This document shows positions 19,230 through 27,159 of a stretch of 64,000 bases of DNA, piece by piece. The position numbers and the translations under genes are program-made. Below the pieces are notes generated by a model, which searched no databases, had not been told where the DNA came from, and was given only the letters and a program-made list of their open reading frames with translations. The DNA lies in contig NZ_JANLCM010000001.1 of the NCBI RefSeq assembly GCF_024979235.1, forward strand, positions 1,054,001-1,118,000, written 5' to 3'. The DNA is from Herbiconiux aconitum. Its GTDB lineage: Bacteria > Actinomycetota > Actinomycetes > Actinomycetales > Microbacteriaceae. Within the stretch, counting starts at the first letter, position 1, and every line of letters begins with the position of its first letter.

Positions 19230-21242
19230 GTGACTGAATCCGGCATCGACACCACCGAACTCGACCCCGACACCCGTGCACAGGACGACCTGTTCCGCCA
19301 CGTCAACGGAAAGTGGATCGCTCGAACCGAGATCCCCGAAGACAAGGCGCGCTACGGCTCGTTCTACGTTCTCGCCGAAGAGGCCGAGAAGGCCGTGCGC
19401 GACATCATCGAAGAGTCGCAGAACGCGCCGGAGGGCACGGAGGCCCGCAAGTTCGGTGACCTGTTCGCGAGTTTCATGGACGAGGAGCGGATCGAGCAGC
19501 TCGGCGCCGCCCCCGTCACCCCGCAGCTGGCGCTGGTCGACACCATCGACGACGTGGCGGATCTCGCCCGCACGCTCGGCCGCCTCGAGCGCGAGGGCGT
19601 GCCAGGCCTCCTGCGCCTGTTCGTCGACAACGACCCGGGCAACCCCGAGCGCTACCTCGTGTTCGTCGAGCAGGGCGGCATCTCGCTGCCCGATGAGAGC
19701 TACTTCCGCGACGAGAAGTTCGCCTCCGTTCGCGAGGCCTACTTGGGCCACATCCAGCGGATGTTCGAACTCGCCGGCCTCGAGAACGCCCCGGAGCGCG
19801 CCCAGCGCGTCTTCGACCTGGAGACCTTGATCGCGAAGTCGCACTGGGACAACGTGCGCACCCGCGACGCGCAGGCCACCTACAACCTGGTCTCGTGGGA
19901 CGAGTTCCTCGCGCTCCCGGGCGACCTCGCGAACGTGCCCGACGCATCCGGAGCCGACGTCGACGATGACGACGACGCCGACACCTCGCTCTTCGACCTC
20001 TGGCGCGACGCGCTCGGCGCCCCCGACGGCGTTTTCGACGAGCTGGTCGTGCGGGAGCCGAGCTTCATCACCGGGCTGGCCGGCGCCCTTACCGGCGCCC
20101 CCTTGGAGAGCTGGAAGGACTGGCTCGCCTGGCAGGTCATCCACGGGTGGGCGCCCTACCTCTCGAGCGATTTCGTGGAGGAGAACTTCGACTTCTACGG
20201 CCGCACCCTCACCGGCACGCCGAGCATGCGGGCGCGCTGGAAGCGAGGAGTCTCGCTGGTGGAAGGCTCGATGGGTGAGGCTGTCGGCCGCATCTACGTG
20301 GAGAAGCATTTTCCGCCGACGGCCAAGGCGAGCATGGACATCCTGGTCGCCAACCTCATCGAGGCCTATCGCCAGTCGATCTCGACCCTGGGATGGATGA
20401 GCCCGGCCACGCGCGAGCGGGCACTCGAGAAGCTGGACAAGTTCACGCCGAAGATCGGCTTCCCGGTGAAGTGGCGCGACTACTCGACGCTCGTGATCGA
20501 TCCCACCGACCTGATCGCGAACGTGCGCGCCACCAGCGAGTTCGAGTTCCAGCGCGAGCTCGGCAAGATCGGCAAGCCGCTCGACCGCGACGAATGGTTC
20601 ATGACGCCCCAGACGATCAACGCGTACTACAACCCCGGCTTCAACGAGATCGTGTTCCCCGCGGCCATCCTGCAGTACCCGTTCTTCGATGAGTCGCGGG
20701 ATGCGGCGGCGAACTACGGCGCGATCGGTGCGGTGATCGGCCACGAGATCGGGCACGGCTTCGACGACCAGGGGTCGCGATTCGACGGCGACGGCCGCCT
20801 CACCGACTGGTGGACCTCCGAAGACCGGGAGGCGTTCGAGAAACTGACCTCCTCGCTCATCGCCCAGTACGACGCGCTCGCCCCGCTGCAGGTACCCGAC
20901 CACCACGTCAACGGCGCGCTCACGATCGGCGAGAACATCGGTGACCTCGGCGGACTCGGCATCGCCTGGAAGGCCTACCTGCTCTCGCTCGACGGGCAGG
21001 AGCCGCCCGTCATCGACGGCCTCACCGGCGCCCAGCGCTTCTTTCTCTCCTGGGCGCAGGCCTGGCAGCAGAAGTCGCGCGACGAGGAGGTCATCCGGTT
21101 GCTCTCGATCGACCCGCACTCGCCGAACGAGTTCCGGTGCAACCAGATCGTTCGCAACATCGACGAATTCTACGCAGCCTTCGACGTCGATTCGAACGAC
21201 AATCTCTGGTTGAACCCAGCTGAACGTGTGACGATCTGGTAG
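19230..21242 (+). CDS. M13-family zinc metallopeptidase (PepO/neprilysin-like)
   Basis: A 670-residue peptidase. The zinc motif HEIGH is at 505-509, with a downstream GENIGDLGG motif giving the third ligand (Glu) and the substrate-binding NAYYNPGFNEIVFP segment before it. It has an M13_N domain of about 400 residues and the catalytic domain after it. No signal peptide or membrane anchor is present, so it is probably cytosolic, as are several bacterial PepO-like enzymes. An acidic insert (DVDDDDDAD) lies near residue 245. It should cleave short oligopeptides. The GTG start is supported by a TAGAGT box six bases upstream. Confidence 0.92.
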   Translation: MTESGIDTTELDPDTRAQDDLFRHVNGKWIARTEIPEDKARYGSFYVLAEEAEKAVRDIIEESQNAPEGTEARKFGDLFASFMDEERIEQLGAAPVTPQLALVDTIDDVADLARTLGRLEREGVPGLLRLFVDNDPGNPERYLVFVEQGGISLPDESYFRDEKFASVREAYLGHIQRMFELAGLENAPERAQRVFDLETLIAKSHWDNVRTRDAQATYNLVSWDEFLALPGDLANVPDASGADVDDDDDADTSLFDLWRDALGAPDGVFDELVVREPSFITGLAGALTGAPLESWKDWLAWQVIHGWAPYLSSDFVEENFDFYGRTLTGTPSMRARWKRGVSLVEGSMGEAVGRIYVEKHFPPTAKASMDILVANLIEAYRQSISTLGWMSPATRERALEKLDKFTPKIGFPVKWRDYSTLVIDPTDLIANVRATSEFEFQRELGKIGKPLDRDEWFMTPQTINAYYNPGFNEIVFPAAILQYPFFDESRDAAANYGAIGAVIGHEIGHGFDDQGSRFDGDGRLTDWWTSEDREAFEKLTSSLIAQYDALAPLQVPDHHVNGALTIGENIGDLGGLGIAWKAYLLSLDGQEPPVIDGLTGAQRFFLSWAQAWQQKSRDEEVIRLLSIDPHSPNEFRCNQIVRNIDEFYAAFDVDSNDNLWLNPAERVTIW

Positions 21243-21321
21243 GACGCCCCGACACGGCGCGGCCGACCTGGACGGGAACGGGGCATCCCGGGCCCGGCCA
21301 GTCGAAGGAGGACAGCTGAGC

Positions 21322-22329
21322 ATGCCGGAATCGATCCGACGACGCGCGCGATCGGAGCGGGAGGAGATCGCGCCCCGCGGCCGACGCTCGGATCCGATCG
21401 ACGGCGACGGTGTCATCTTCCGCAAGGGTTTTGCCTCGTTGACCGAGCTCGCGCTCTCGGGCGTGCAGGTCACAGCCTCGGCGCTCGACGCGGGCACGGG
21501 GAAGGTGCTCTTCTCCGTCGACGACCATCTCTCCGTGCCGACCGCGTCGATCGGGAAGGTGCTGCTGCTCATCGAGGTGGCGGCGCGGATCTCGGCGCGC
21601 GACGGTTCGGGTTCGGGCTCCGTTCCTCCGACGCCCGCGGTGCCCGGATCGGGGTCGGCCGACGCGCCACCCCGGAACGTGCGCCCGGCGCCCGGAGCCG
21701 AGGCACTGAGCATCCTGAACCGCACCGCACAGGATTCGGTGGGCGACTCGGGGTTGTGGCAGCACCTGCAGGTTCCGGCGTTGCCGGTCTCCGATCTGGC
21801 GGCGCTCATCGGAGCCACGAGCGACAATCTGGCCACGAACGTGCTGCTGCGCCGCATCGGCCTCGACGCCGTGCGCGCCCGCGCGGAGTCGCTCGGCCTC
21901 CGGCGCACGCTGCTGCTCGACATCGTGCGCGACGTGCGAGGTCCGGATGACGCGCCACAGCTCTCGGTGGGTTCGGCACGCGAGCTCGCGACACTGTTCC
22001 GCTCGCTCGAGCGGGGCGAGGTCGTCGACGAGACGACGTCGCGACTCGTCACCGGCTGGTTGAGCCTCGGCAGCGACCTGTCGATGGTGGCCGGGGCGTT
22101 CGGGCTCGATCCGTTCGCCCACACCGGGCCCGATCACGGCATCCAGTTGTTCAACAAGACCGGAACGGATGCCGGCATCCGCTCGGAAGCGGGCGTCGTG
22201 GTCGGTCCGCGGGCCGGCGTGGCCTATGCGGTGACCATGCGTTTCAACGACGTCGACCTCCCTGCGAGGCTCGGTGTGCTCGACGCGATGCGCACCCTCG
22301 GCACCGACTTCTTGGAGTACGTGTACTGA
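21322..22329 (+). CDS. Class-A-beta-lactamase-like serine hydrolase without signal peptide
   Basis: A 335-residue protein of the beta-lactamase2 fold. The serine motif is SIGK at 76-79, SDN at 167-169 and KTG at 279-281, so the three classical active-site motifs are complete. A Gly/Ser/Pro-rich linker of about 40 residues (92-130) interrupts the helical domain after the nucleophile. The N-terminus is Arg-rich and has no hydrophobic core, so export is not evident; an in-frame later start does not create one. It may act on beta-lactams or on peptidoglycan-derived peptides. An AAGGAGG Shine-Dalgarno lies ahead of the ATG. It follows the M13 gene by 79 bases. Confidence 0.8.
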   Translation: MPESIRRRARSEREEIAPRGRRSDPIDGDGVIFRKGFASLTELALSGVQVTASALDAGTGKVLFSVDDHLSVPTASIGKVLLLIEVAARISARDGSGSGSVPPTPAVPGSGSADAPPRNVRPAPGAEALSILNRTAQDSVGDSGLWQHLQVPALPVSDLAALIGATSDNLATNVLLRRIGLDAVRARAESLGLRRTLLLDIVRDVRGPDDAPQLSVGSARELATLFRSLERGEVVDETTSRLVTGWLSLGSDLSMVAGAFGLDPFAHTGPDHGIQLFNKTGTDAGIRSEAGVVVGPRAGVAYAVTMRFNDVDLPARLGVLDAMRTLGTDFLEYVY

Positions 22330-22344
22330 GGGGTGCGGGACGCT

Positions 22345-23352
22345 TCAGGCCACCACGGCGCGGAGCAGGCGGAGCGTCTCGCCGACCGCCGGCATCTGAT
22401 CGGCGCCGGGGCGTGTGACGGCCACGATCATCCGATGGTCGTTGGCGGCGCTGGGCAACGCGACCACCCCCGGCGGGATCGGCGACGCCGCCCGGGCGAG
22501 CGCAGGGAGCAGCGCCACGCCGAGGCCGGCCGCCACCATGCTCATCACGGCCACGAAGTTGTCGGTCTCGAACGCGATCGTGGGAGCGAAACCGCGGCGC
22601 GCGCAGGAGTCGAGCAGGTGCGAGCGGCAGCGGGGGCAGCCGGCGATCCAGTTCTCGGTGCGCAACTCGGCGATGTCGATGCGGGCGGGTGAGGGTGCGA
22701 CGGATGCGCCGGCGACGGGAGCGACGCCACGCTTGGTCTCGTCGATGCGCGTGGTCGCAGCGCCCAGCACGCCGTGCCCCTCCGGCACCAGTACGAGCAG
22801 GTCGTCGCGGGCGAGTTCGTGCACGACGAGACCCTCGGTCGACTCTTCGAACGGATCGCTGCGATCGGCCGGGTAATGGAAGGCGATCGCGATGTCGCTC
22901 ACGCCGTCGCGCACCGACGCGACAGCGGCCGGCGGTTCGGCTTCGAGATAGGTGAACTGCACTCCGGCGTGCTCCGCGCCCATCGACTGGATGAGGTGCG
23001 GCACGATCGTCGACGACGCGGAGGGGAACGCCGACAGCCGCACCTGCCCCGAGCGGAGGCCCGACAGGTCGGAGAGCTCGCCGGCCGCCTCGTCGAGGGC
23101 GTCGAGTACGACGCCGGCGTGGCGCGCGAGCACCTCGCCGGCATCCGTCAACCGGATGCCGCGACCGGATCGGGTGACCAGCGGCATGCCGATCCGCGAT
23201 TCCACGCGTCGGAGCTGCTGACTGACGGCCGGCTGACTGAAACCGAGCACGGCGGCGGCACGCGTGATCGACCCGTACTCGGCGATGGCCGCGATGACTC
23301 GCAGGGTCTGCGAATCCAGGTCGAAGGCGCTCGCGAGGGGCGAGAGAGTCAT
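22345..23352 (-). CDS. LysR-family transcriptional regulator
   Basis: A 335-residue regulator. The winged HTH is at about residues 13-70 (SITRAAAVLGFSQPAVSQQLRRVE), and the periplasmic-binding-like effector domain follows. A cluster ENWIAGCPRCRSHLLDSCAR in the effector domain brings three cysteines close together, which might sense redox or metal, but that is speculative. It is divergent from the aminotransferase gene with 81 bases between starts, the classical LysR layout, and a perfect 17-bp T-N11-A palindrome lies nine bases from its own start. It probably represses itself and controls the aminotransferase. Confidence 0.9.
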   Translation of the reverse strand: MTLSPLASAFDLDSQTLRVIAAIAEYGSITRAAAVLGFSQPAVSQQLRRVESRIGMPLVTRSGRGIRLTDAGEVLARHAGVVLDALDEAAGELSDLSGLRSGQVRLSAFPSASSTIVPHLIQSMGAEHAGVQFTYLEAEPPAAVASVRDGVSDIAIAFHYPADRSDPFEESTEGLVVHELARDDLLVLVPEGHGVLGAATTRIDETKRGVAPVAGASVAPSPARIDIAELRTENWIAGCPRCRSHLLDSCARRGFAPTIAFETDNFVAVMSMVAAGLGVALLPALARAASPIPPGVVALPSAANDHRMIVAVTRPGADQMPAVGETLRLLRAVVA

Positions 23353-23360
23353 GTGAGAAC

Positions 23361-23377
23361 CATAACGCAGCGTTATG
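23361..23377. promoter_or_regulatory. LysR-type operator
   Basis: CATAACGC-A-GCGTTATG is a perfect 8+1+8 palindrome containing the T-N11-A core (T23363, A23375). It lies between the divergent LysR and aminotransferase starts. Confidence 0.8.
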
Positions 23378-23433
23378 CGAAGCATCCGACTCTGGCGGTT
23401 GTCGAATGAATGCCGAAACGCGAGGCTGGGGGC

Positions 23434-24513
23434 ATGAAGACGGACAGTCCGGCGCCGACCGCGGCATCGATGAGTCGAGAGGCGCTGGCTGGGCACTTCG
23501 ACGTGCGCCCCGGTTATCTCTCGGCCTGCGTGATCGGAGTGCCACCGCGGGAGGCCGTCGCGGCGCTCGGCGCCGATCTCGCCGCCTGGGCCGAAGGGCA
23601 TCGTGAACCGGGCGTCTACGGCGCAGCGGTCGAGCGGGCGCGTGAGGCTTTCGCGCGACTCGTCTCGGTGCCGACCGATCAGGTCGCGATCGGTTCGCAG
23701 GTGTCGGTGTCGACGTCGATGGTGGCCTCCTCGCTGCCCGCCGGCTCCGAGGTGCTGGTGGTCGAGGGCGACTTCAGCTCGATGGTGTTCCCGTTCCTCG
23801 TGCAGGAGCAGCTCGGCCGGCTGTCGGTGCGGTGCGTTCCACTCGAAGAGCTGGCGGCCAGCATCCGGCCGTCGACCACGCTCGTGTCGTTCTCGCTCGT
23901 GCAATCGGCCACCGGAGCGCTCGCCGACGCCGATGCGATCATCGCCGCCGCGGCACGGCACGGAGCCGCGACCCTCTGCGACACCACGCAGGCTGCCGGC
24001 TGGATGCCCGTCGACGCGAGTCGTTTCGACGCGACGATCTGTCACGCCTACAAGTGGCTGTGCTCTCCGCGCGGTGCTTCGTTCATGACGATCACCCCGG
24101 CCTTCGCCGAACGACTGGTGCCCGTCGACGCCGGCTGGTACGCCGGCGACGACGTGTGGGGCTCGTGTTACGGCCCTGGGATGCTCCTGGCAGAGTCGGC
24201 CCGCCGCTTCGATGTGTCGCCGGCCTGGCCTGCGTGGATCGGCACCGCGCCCACCATCGAACTCTTCGCCTCGGCCGACCTCGAGGCGGTGCGCTCGCAC
24301 TGCGTCGGCCTGGCCGACGAACTGTGCCGACGACTCGAGGTCGAGTCGACGGGCACCGCCATCGTCACCTGGCCGGATGCCGACGGCAGCGGGTTCGCGG
24401 CGCTCTCGGCCGCCGGGATAGCGGCTTCGGCGCGGGCCGGCCGGGCGCGCGTCGCCTTCCACGTCTGGAACGAACCCGCCGACGTCGACCGGGCGCTGGC
24501 GGCGCTCGCGTGA
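23434..24513 (+). CDS. Class V aminotransferase (PLP enzyme)
   Basis: A 359-residue fold-type I PLP enzyme of the NifS/SufS-like class V group. The PLP lysine is Lys207 in HAYKWL, and the cofactor aspartate is Asp183 in LCDTTQAAGW. The cysteine-desulfurase active Cys loop is not evident, so it is more likely an aminotransferase or a kynureninase/epimerase-like lyase than an IscS. ATG 23434 has a GAGGCTGGGGG run upstream and is preferred over the first in-frame ATG at 23410. The divergent LysR is its probable regulator. Confidence 0.8.
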   Translation: MKTDSPAPTAASMSREALAGHFDVRPGYLSACVIGVPPREAVAALGADLAAWAEGHREPGVYGAAVERAREAFARLVSVPTDQVAIGSQVSVSTSMVASSLPAGSEVLVVEGDFSSMVFPFLVQEQLGRLSVRCVPLEELAASIRPSTTLVSFSLVQSATGALADADAIIAAAARHGAATLCDTTQAAGWMPVDASRFDATICHAYKWLCSPRGASFMTITPAFAERLVPVDAGWYAGDDVWGSCYGPGMLLAESARRFDVSPAWPAWIGTAPTIELFASADLEAVRSHCVGLADELCRRLEVESTGTAIVTWPDADGSGFAALSAAGIAASARAGRARVAFHVWNEPADVDRALAALA

Positions 24514-24520
24514 TCCCGCT

Positions 24521-24545
24521 TCTCGCGTGCTCACGCTCCGCGAGA
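24521..24545 (+). terminator. Hairpin after the aminotransferase gene
   Basis: TCTCGCG (24521-24527) pairs with CGCGAGA (24539-24545) across an 11-base loop, eight bases after the stop. A rho-independent-like stem without T-run. Confidence 0.45.
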
Positions 24546-24551
24546 GGTCGG

Positions 24552-24585
24552 TTTCCGCGCTGAACCGGCGGTCTTCGCGCGGAAA
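24552..24585. repeat. Second hairpin before the antiporter start
   Basis: TTTCCGCGC and GCGCGGAAA are perfect 9-bp arms around a 16-base loop, ending 14 bases before the GTG at 24599. It may terminate upstream transcription or fold in the antiporter leader. Confidence 0.45.
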
Positions 24586-24598
24586 GTGATGTCTCGGC

Positions 24599-26260
24599 GT
24601 GGTCCAACCCTCGCGCAGGGAGCCGTTCGTATTGAAGAATTGGCCGATGGAGGGCTTGCAGCTCGTCGTGATCATCGGTGCCGCCATCATCGGCGGCGGG
24701 TGGGTCGCGCGTCGCCTCCGGTTGCCACCCTCTCTGGTGCTGCTGTTGCTCGGGGTAGCGATCGGTTTCATTCCGCTGGCCGGCAACGTCGAGCTTCCGC
24801 CCGATCTGGTGCTGCTGCTGTTCCTGCCGGCGTTGCTCTACTGGGAGTCGATCACGACGTCGCTGCGCGAGATCCGCAGCAACCTGCGGGTGATCCTGCT
24901 CGCCGCGATCGGCCTGGTGCTCGTCACCGCGGTGGGGGTCGGGGCGGCGGCGAATGCGCTCGGGCTGCCGTGGCCGATCGCGCTCGCACTCGGCGCCATC
25001 CTCGCGCCGACGGATGCGACAGCGGTCTCGTCGGTGGCGAGCGGACTGCCGCGACGCATCCTCACCACCGTGCGCACGGAAAGCCTGATCAACGACGGCA
25101 CCGCCCTCGTGCTCTACTCGGTCGCGATCGGCGCGGCGGTGGGCGGAACCGGGATCGAGATCGGGCCGCTGGCGGTCGCGTTCCTCTGGTCGTATCTCGT
25201 GGCCATCGCGCTCGGGCTGGCCATCGGATTTGTGATCGGGTGGCTGCGGCGATTCGTGCGCGAGCCGTCGCTCGTGAACACCCTGATCGTTCTGACGCCG
25301 TTCCTCGCCTTCCTTCCCGCTGAACTGCTGCACGCGTCCGGTGTCGTCGCGGTGGTGGTGTGCGGCCTGGTGTCGAGCCATCTGCCCGACTTCAGCGCGT
25401 CGGCCGTGGCGCGGCGGCAGGGCTACGGGTTCTGGGAGGTGGCCACCTACATCCTGAACGGATCGCTGTTCGTCTTGATCGGCATCCAGTTCCACCTCAT
25501 CGTGACGAGCATCGATCCGGTCGACTGGCCGCTCACGCTGGGGCTGTCGGGAGTGGCGATCGTGCTGGTGCTGGGCATCCGGCTGGCCTGGTTCAACACG
25601 ATCCCCTACGTGTTGCGCGCGGTCGATCGGCGGCCCTCGCAACGCGCGCGAAGGGTGCACGCGCGGCAGCGGTTCCCGGGAGCGTGGGCGGGGTTCCGTG
25701 GTGCGGTGTCGCTCGCCGCGGCACTCGCCCTGCCGCTCGAGACCGCCCAGGGGGAGCCGCTGCCGTATCGCCAGACGCTGATCGCCGTGACCTTCGCCGT
25801 CATCCTGTTCACGCTCGTGGTGCAGGGACTCACGATGCCGGCGGTCGTGCGCTGGGCGCGGCTGCCGCCTGATCCGACGGAGGAGTGGGAGAACCTGCTG
25901 GCCGAGCGCACCGCCTTGGAGGCGGTGATCGAGGAGCTGCCTCGCGTGGCAGCGGAGACCGGGGCGGCCCCGGCGATTCGCGATGCGTTGTTGTCGGAAT
26001 ACCGGTCGCGCCTGGAGGCCGTGTCGCAGCGGATGAGCGACGACGACAAGACGGTGCGGATGCTCGACGACGAGCTCACAGGCGACGACGGCGAGAGCGC
26101 GTTACGGCTGGCGGTGCTGCCCGTGAAGAGGCGCGCGATCGTGGCGCTGCGCGATTCGCGGCAGATCGACGACGTGGTGCTGCGGCGCATCCAGGCGCGG
26201 ATCGACGCCGAGGAGATCCGGCTCGAGGCCCGCACGGGTGACCTCGAAGAGGACGTGTGA
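24599..26260 (+). CDS. Na+/H+ antiporter, CPA1 family
   Basis: A cation/proton exchanger of up to 553 residues with about twelve membrane helices and a cytoplasmic tail of about 130 residues that is largely charged helix. The CPA1 ion site is visible as APTDATAVSSV and the following RTESLINDGTALVLY, both in the first half; FRGAVSLAAALALP lies in the second. Three starts are possible: GTG 24599, TTG 24632 (with AGGGAG nine bases before it) and ATG 24647, which begins right before the first helix and fits homologues best. The biological role is sodium tolerance and pH control. Confidence 0.9.
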   Translation: MVQPSRREPFVLKNWPMEGLQLVVIIGAAIIGGGWVARRLRLPPSLVLLLLGVAIGFIPLAGNVELPPDLVLLLFLPALLYWESITTSLREIRSNLRVILLAAIGLVLVTAVGVGAAANALGLPWPIALALGAILAPTDATAVSSVASGLPRRILTTVRTESLINDGTALVLYSVAIGAAVGGTGIEIGPLAVAFLWSYLVAIALGLAIGFVIGWLRRFVREPSLVNTLIVLTPFLAFLPAELLHASGVVAVVVCGLVSSHLPDFSASAVARRQGYGFWEVATYILNGSLFVLIGIQFHLIVTSIDPVDWPLTLGLSGVAIVLVLGIRLAWFNTIPYVLRAVDRRPSQRARRVHARQRFPGAWAGFRGAVSLAAALALPLETAQGEPLPYRQTLIAVTFAVILFTLVVQGLTMPAVVRWARLPPDPTEEWENLLAERTALEAVIEELPRVAAETGAAPAIRDALLSEYRSRLEAVSQRMSDDDKTVRMLDDELTGDDGESALRLAVLPVKRRAIVALRDSRQIDDVVLRRIQARIDAEEIRLEARTGDLEEDV

Positions 26261-26308
26261 GCGCTGGCGGCTGTGCCGGGTAGCGCGAGGTCGCTCGAAG
26301 TGCCGCGA

Positions 26309-26410
26309 GGGTGCGCTGTGCGCGTGAGGTCGGGCGGGGAGGTGGCCGCGTGGGTGCGCGGTGCGCGTGAGGTCGGGCGGGGAAGTGGCGGCGTGGGTGC
26401 GCTGTGCGCT
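26309..26410. repeat. 43-bp tandem repeat
   Basis: Two full 43-base units (26309-26351, 26352-26394) differ at three positions; a third partial unit ends near 26410. The array fills most of the 211-base gap between the convergent antiporter and Nudix genes. No gene is evident in the gap. Confidence 0.85.
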
Positions 26411-26471
26411 ACCCCGCGGTGGGTGTGAGGGAGGGCGGGTGGCGGGAGAGCCTCTGCGTGGCGGGCGCGGC

Positions 26472-26924
26472 TCAGTCGATGAGGTCCAGGGCGTGCAGGC
26501 GGCGGAGGGTCTCCGCGCCGGCGGGCGGGCAGCGGTGCTCGTCGGCTGAGGTGACCCAGTGCACCGCATCGACCTCGCTCGACGCGCGCGGCGCATCCGG
26601 GGTCGAGCCCTGGAAAACCTGCATCTCGACCAGCCGGCCCTCGGGCTCGCCGTGCGCCTGCACCGTGACGGTGAACAGCGGATGCACGGCGGCCGCGTCG
26701 ACCCGCACGCTCACCTCTTCGAAGGCCTCGCGCACGGCGGCCTCGGCTGCCGTTTCGCCGGCGTCGATCTTGCCCCCCGGCATGTAGTAGACGTCGCGGG
26801 CACGGGCGGTGACCATGAGCACCCGGCGCTCGCGGAGGAGTGCCAGTGCCGCGACCCGGATGGTGGGGAGGGGGGCCGAGTCGTCGCCGCCTGGCTCGGG
26901 CGCGGTGGTGGATGCCTCGGTCAT
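26472..26924 (-). CDS. Nudix hydrolase
   Basis: A 150-residue pyrophosphohydrolase. The Nudix box runs from the first Gly of GGKIDAGET through REAFEEVSV; the catalytic REAxEE core is intact, but the usual Gly after EEx is replaced by Ser. A PGGK lead-in is present. The substrate cannot be read; the short form and a leading VTARARD strand resemble MutT-like or NDP-sugar/8-oxo-nucleotide housekeeping members. It lies on the same strand as hemA, 235 bases downstream of it, with large inverted repeats in the gap, so it is probably transcribed on its own. Confidence 0.87.
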   Translation of the reverse strand: MTEASTTAPEPGGDDSAPLPTIRVAALALLRERRVLMVTARARDVYYMPGGKIDAGETAAEAAVREAFEEVSVRVDAAAVHPLFTVTVQAHGEPEGRLVEMQVFQGSTPDAPRASSEVDAVHWVTSADEHRCPPAGAETLRRLHALDLID

Positions 26925-26961
26925 CGTGCCCGCGTCGACCGGCGCGCGCCTTCGGTGCCGC

Positions 26962-27025
26962 TTCGGGAGGAGCTGCAGGGACCGACGGCCTCAGGGAGGG
27001 GTCGTGCGACGCAGCTCCTCCCGAA
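26962..27025. repeat. Hairpin element D (15-bp perfect arms)
   Basis: TTCGGGAGGAGCTGC (26962-26976) and its exact complement (27011-27025) flank a 34-base loop. On the minus strand the loop begins GTCGCACGACCCCTCCCTGA, and a closely similar loop recurs in the neighbouring element. Confidence 0.7.
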
Positions 27026-27030
27026 TCGGG

Positions 27031-27115
27031 CGCACCGACCCGAACGGGTCGTTGCGGGCGAATCTGCGTGCATGCAAGTCTCCAGGAAGGGTCGGTGCGA
27101 CCCACGTTCGCCCGA
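27031..27115. repeat. Hairpin element E, related to D
   Basis: Two nested or alternative pairings: CGCACCGACCC (27031-27041) with GGGTCGGTGCG (27089-27099), and CGGGCGAA (27055-27062) with TTCGCCCG (27108-27115). On the minus strand it starts TTCGGGCGAACGTGG and continues GTCGCACCGACCCTTCCTGG, alignable with element D. It lies 45 bases after the hemA stop and may also end hemA transcription. Confidence 0.6.
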
Positions 27116-27159
27116 ACCGTACCGAGAACGTGCCGCGGCACGGAGTCGCGGCGTCAGTG

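Noticed and set aside
19050..22124. A 1024-codon open frame antisense to the M13 peptidase and beta-lactamase-like genes
   Set aside because: Composition is typical of the antisense of high-GC codons, no domain is recognisable, and both sense genes are intact.
26261..26471. Small open frames in the repeat-filled gap
   Set aside because: They are translations of the 43-bp repeat and lack start signals.
26309..27115. CRISPR-like array
   Set aside because: Repeats are directly adjacent without unique spacers, too few, and no cas gene is near.
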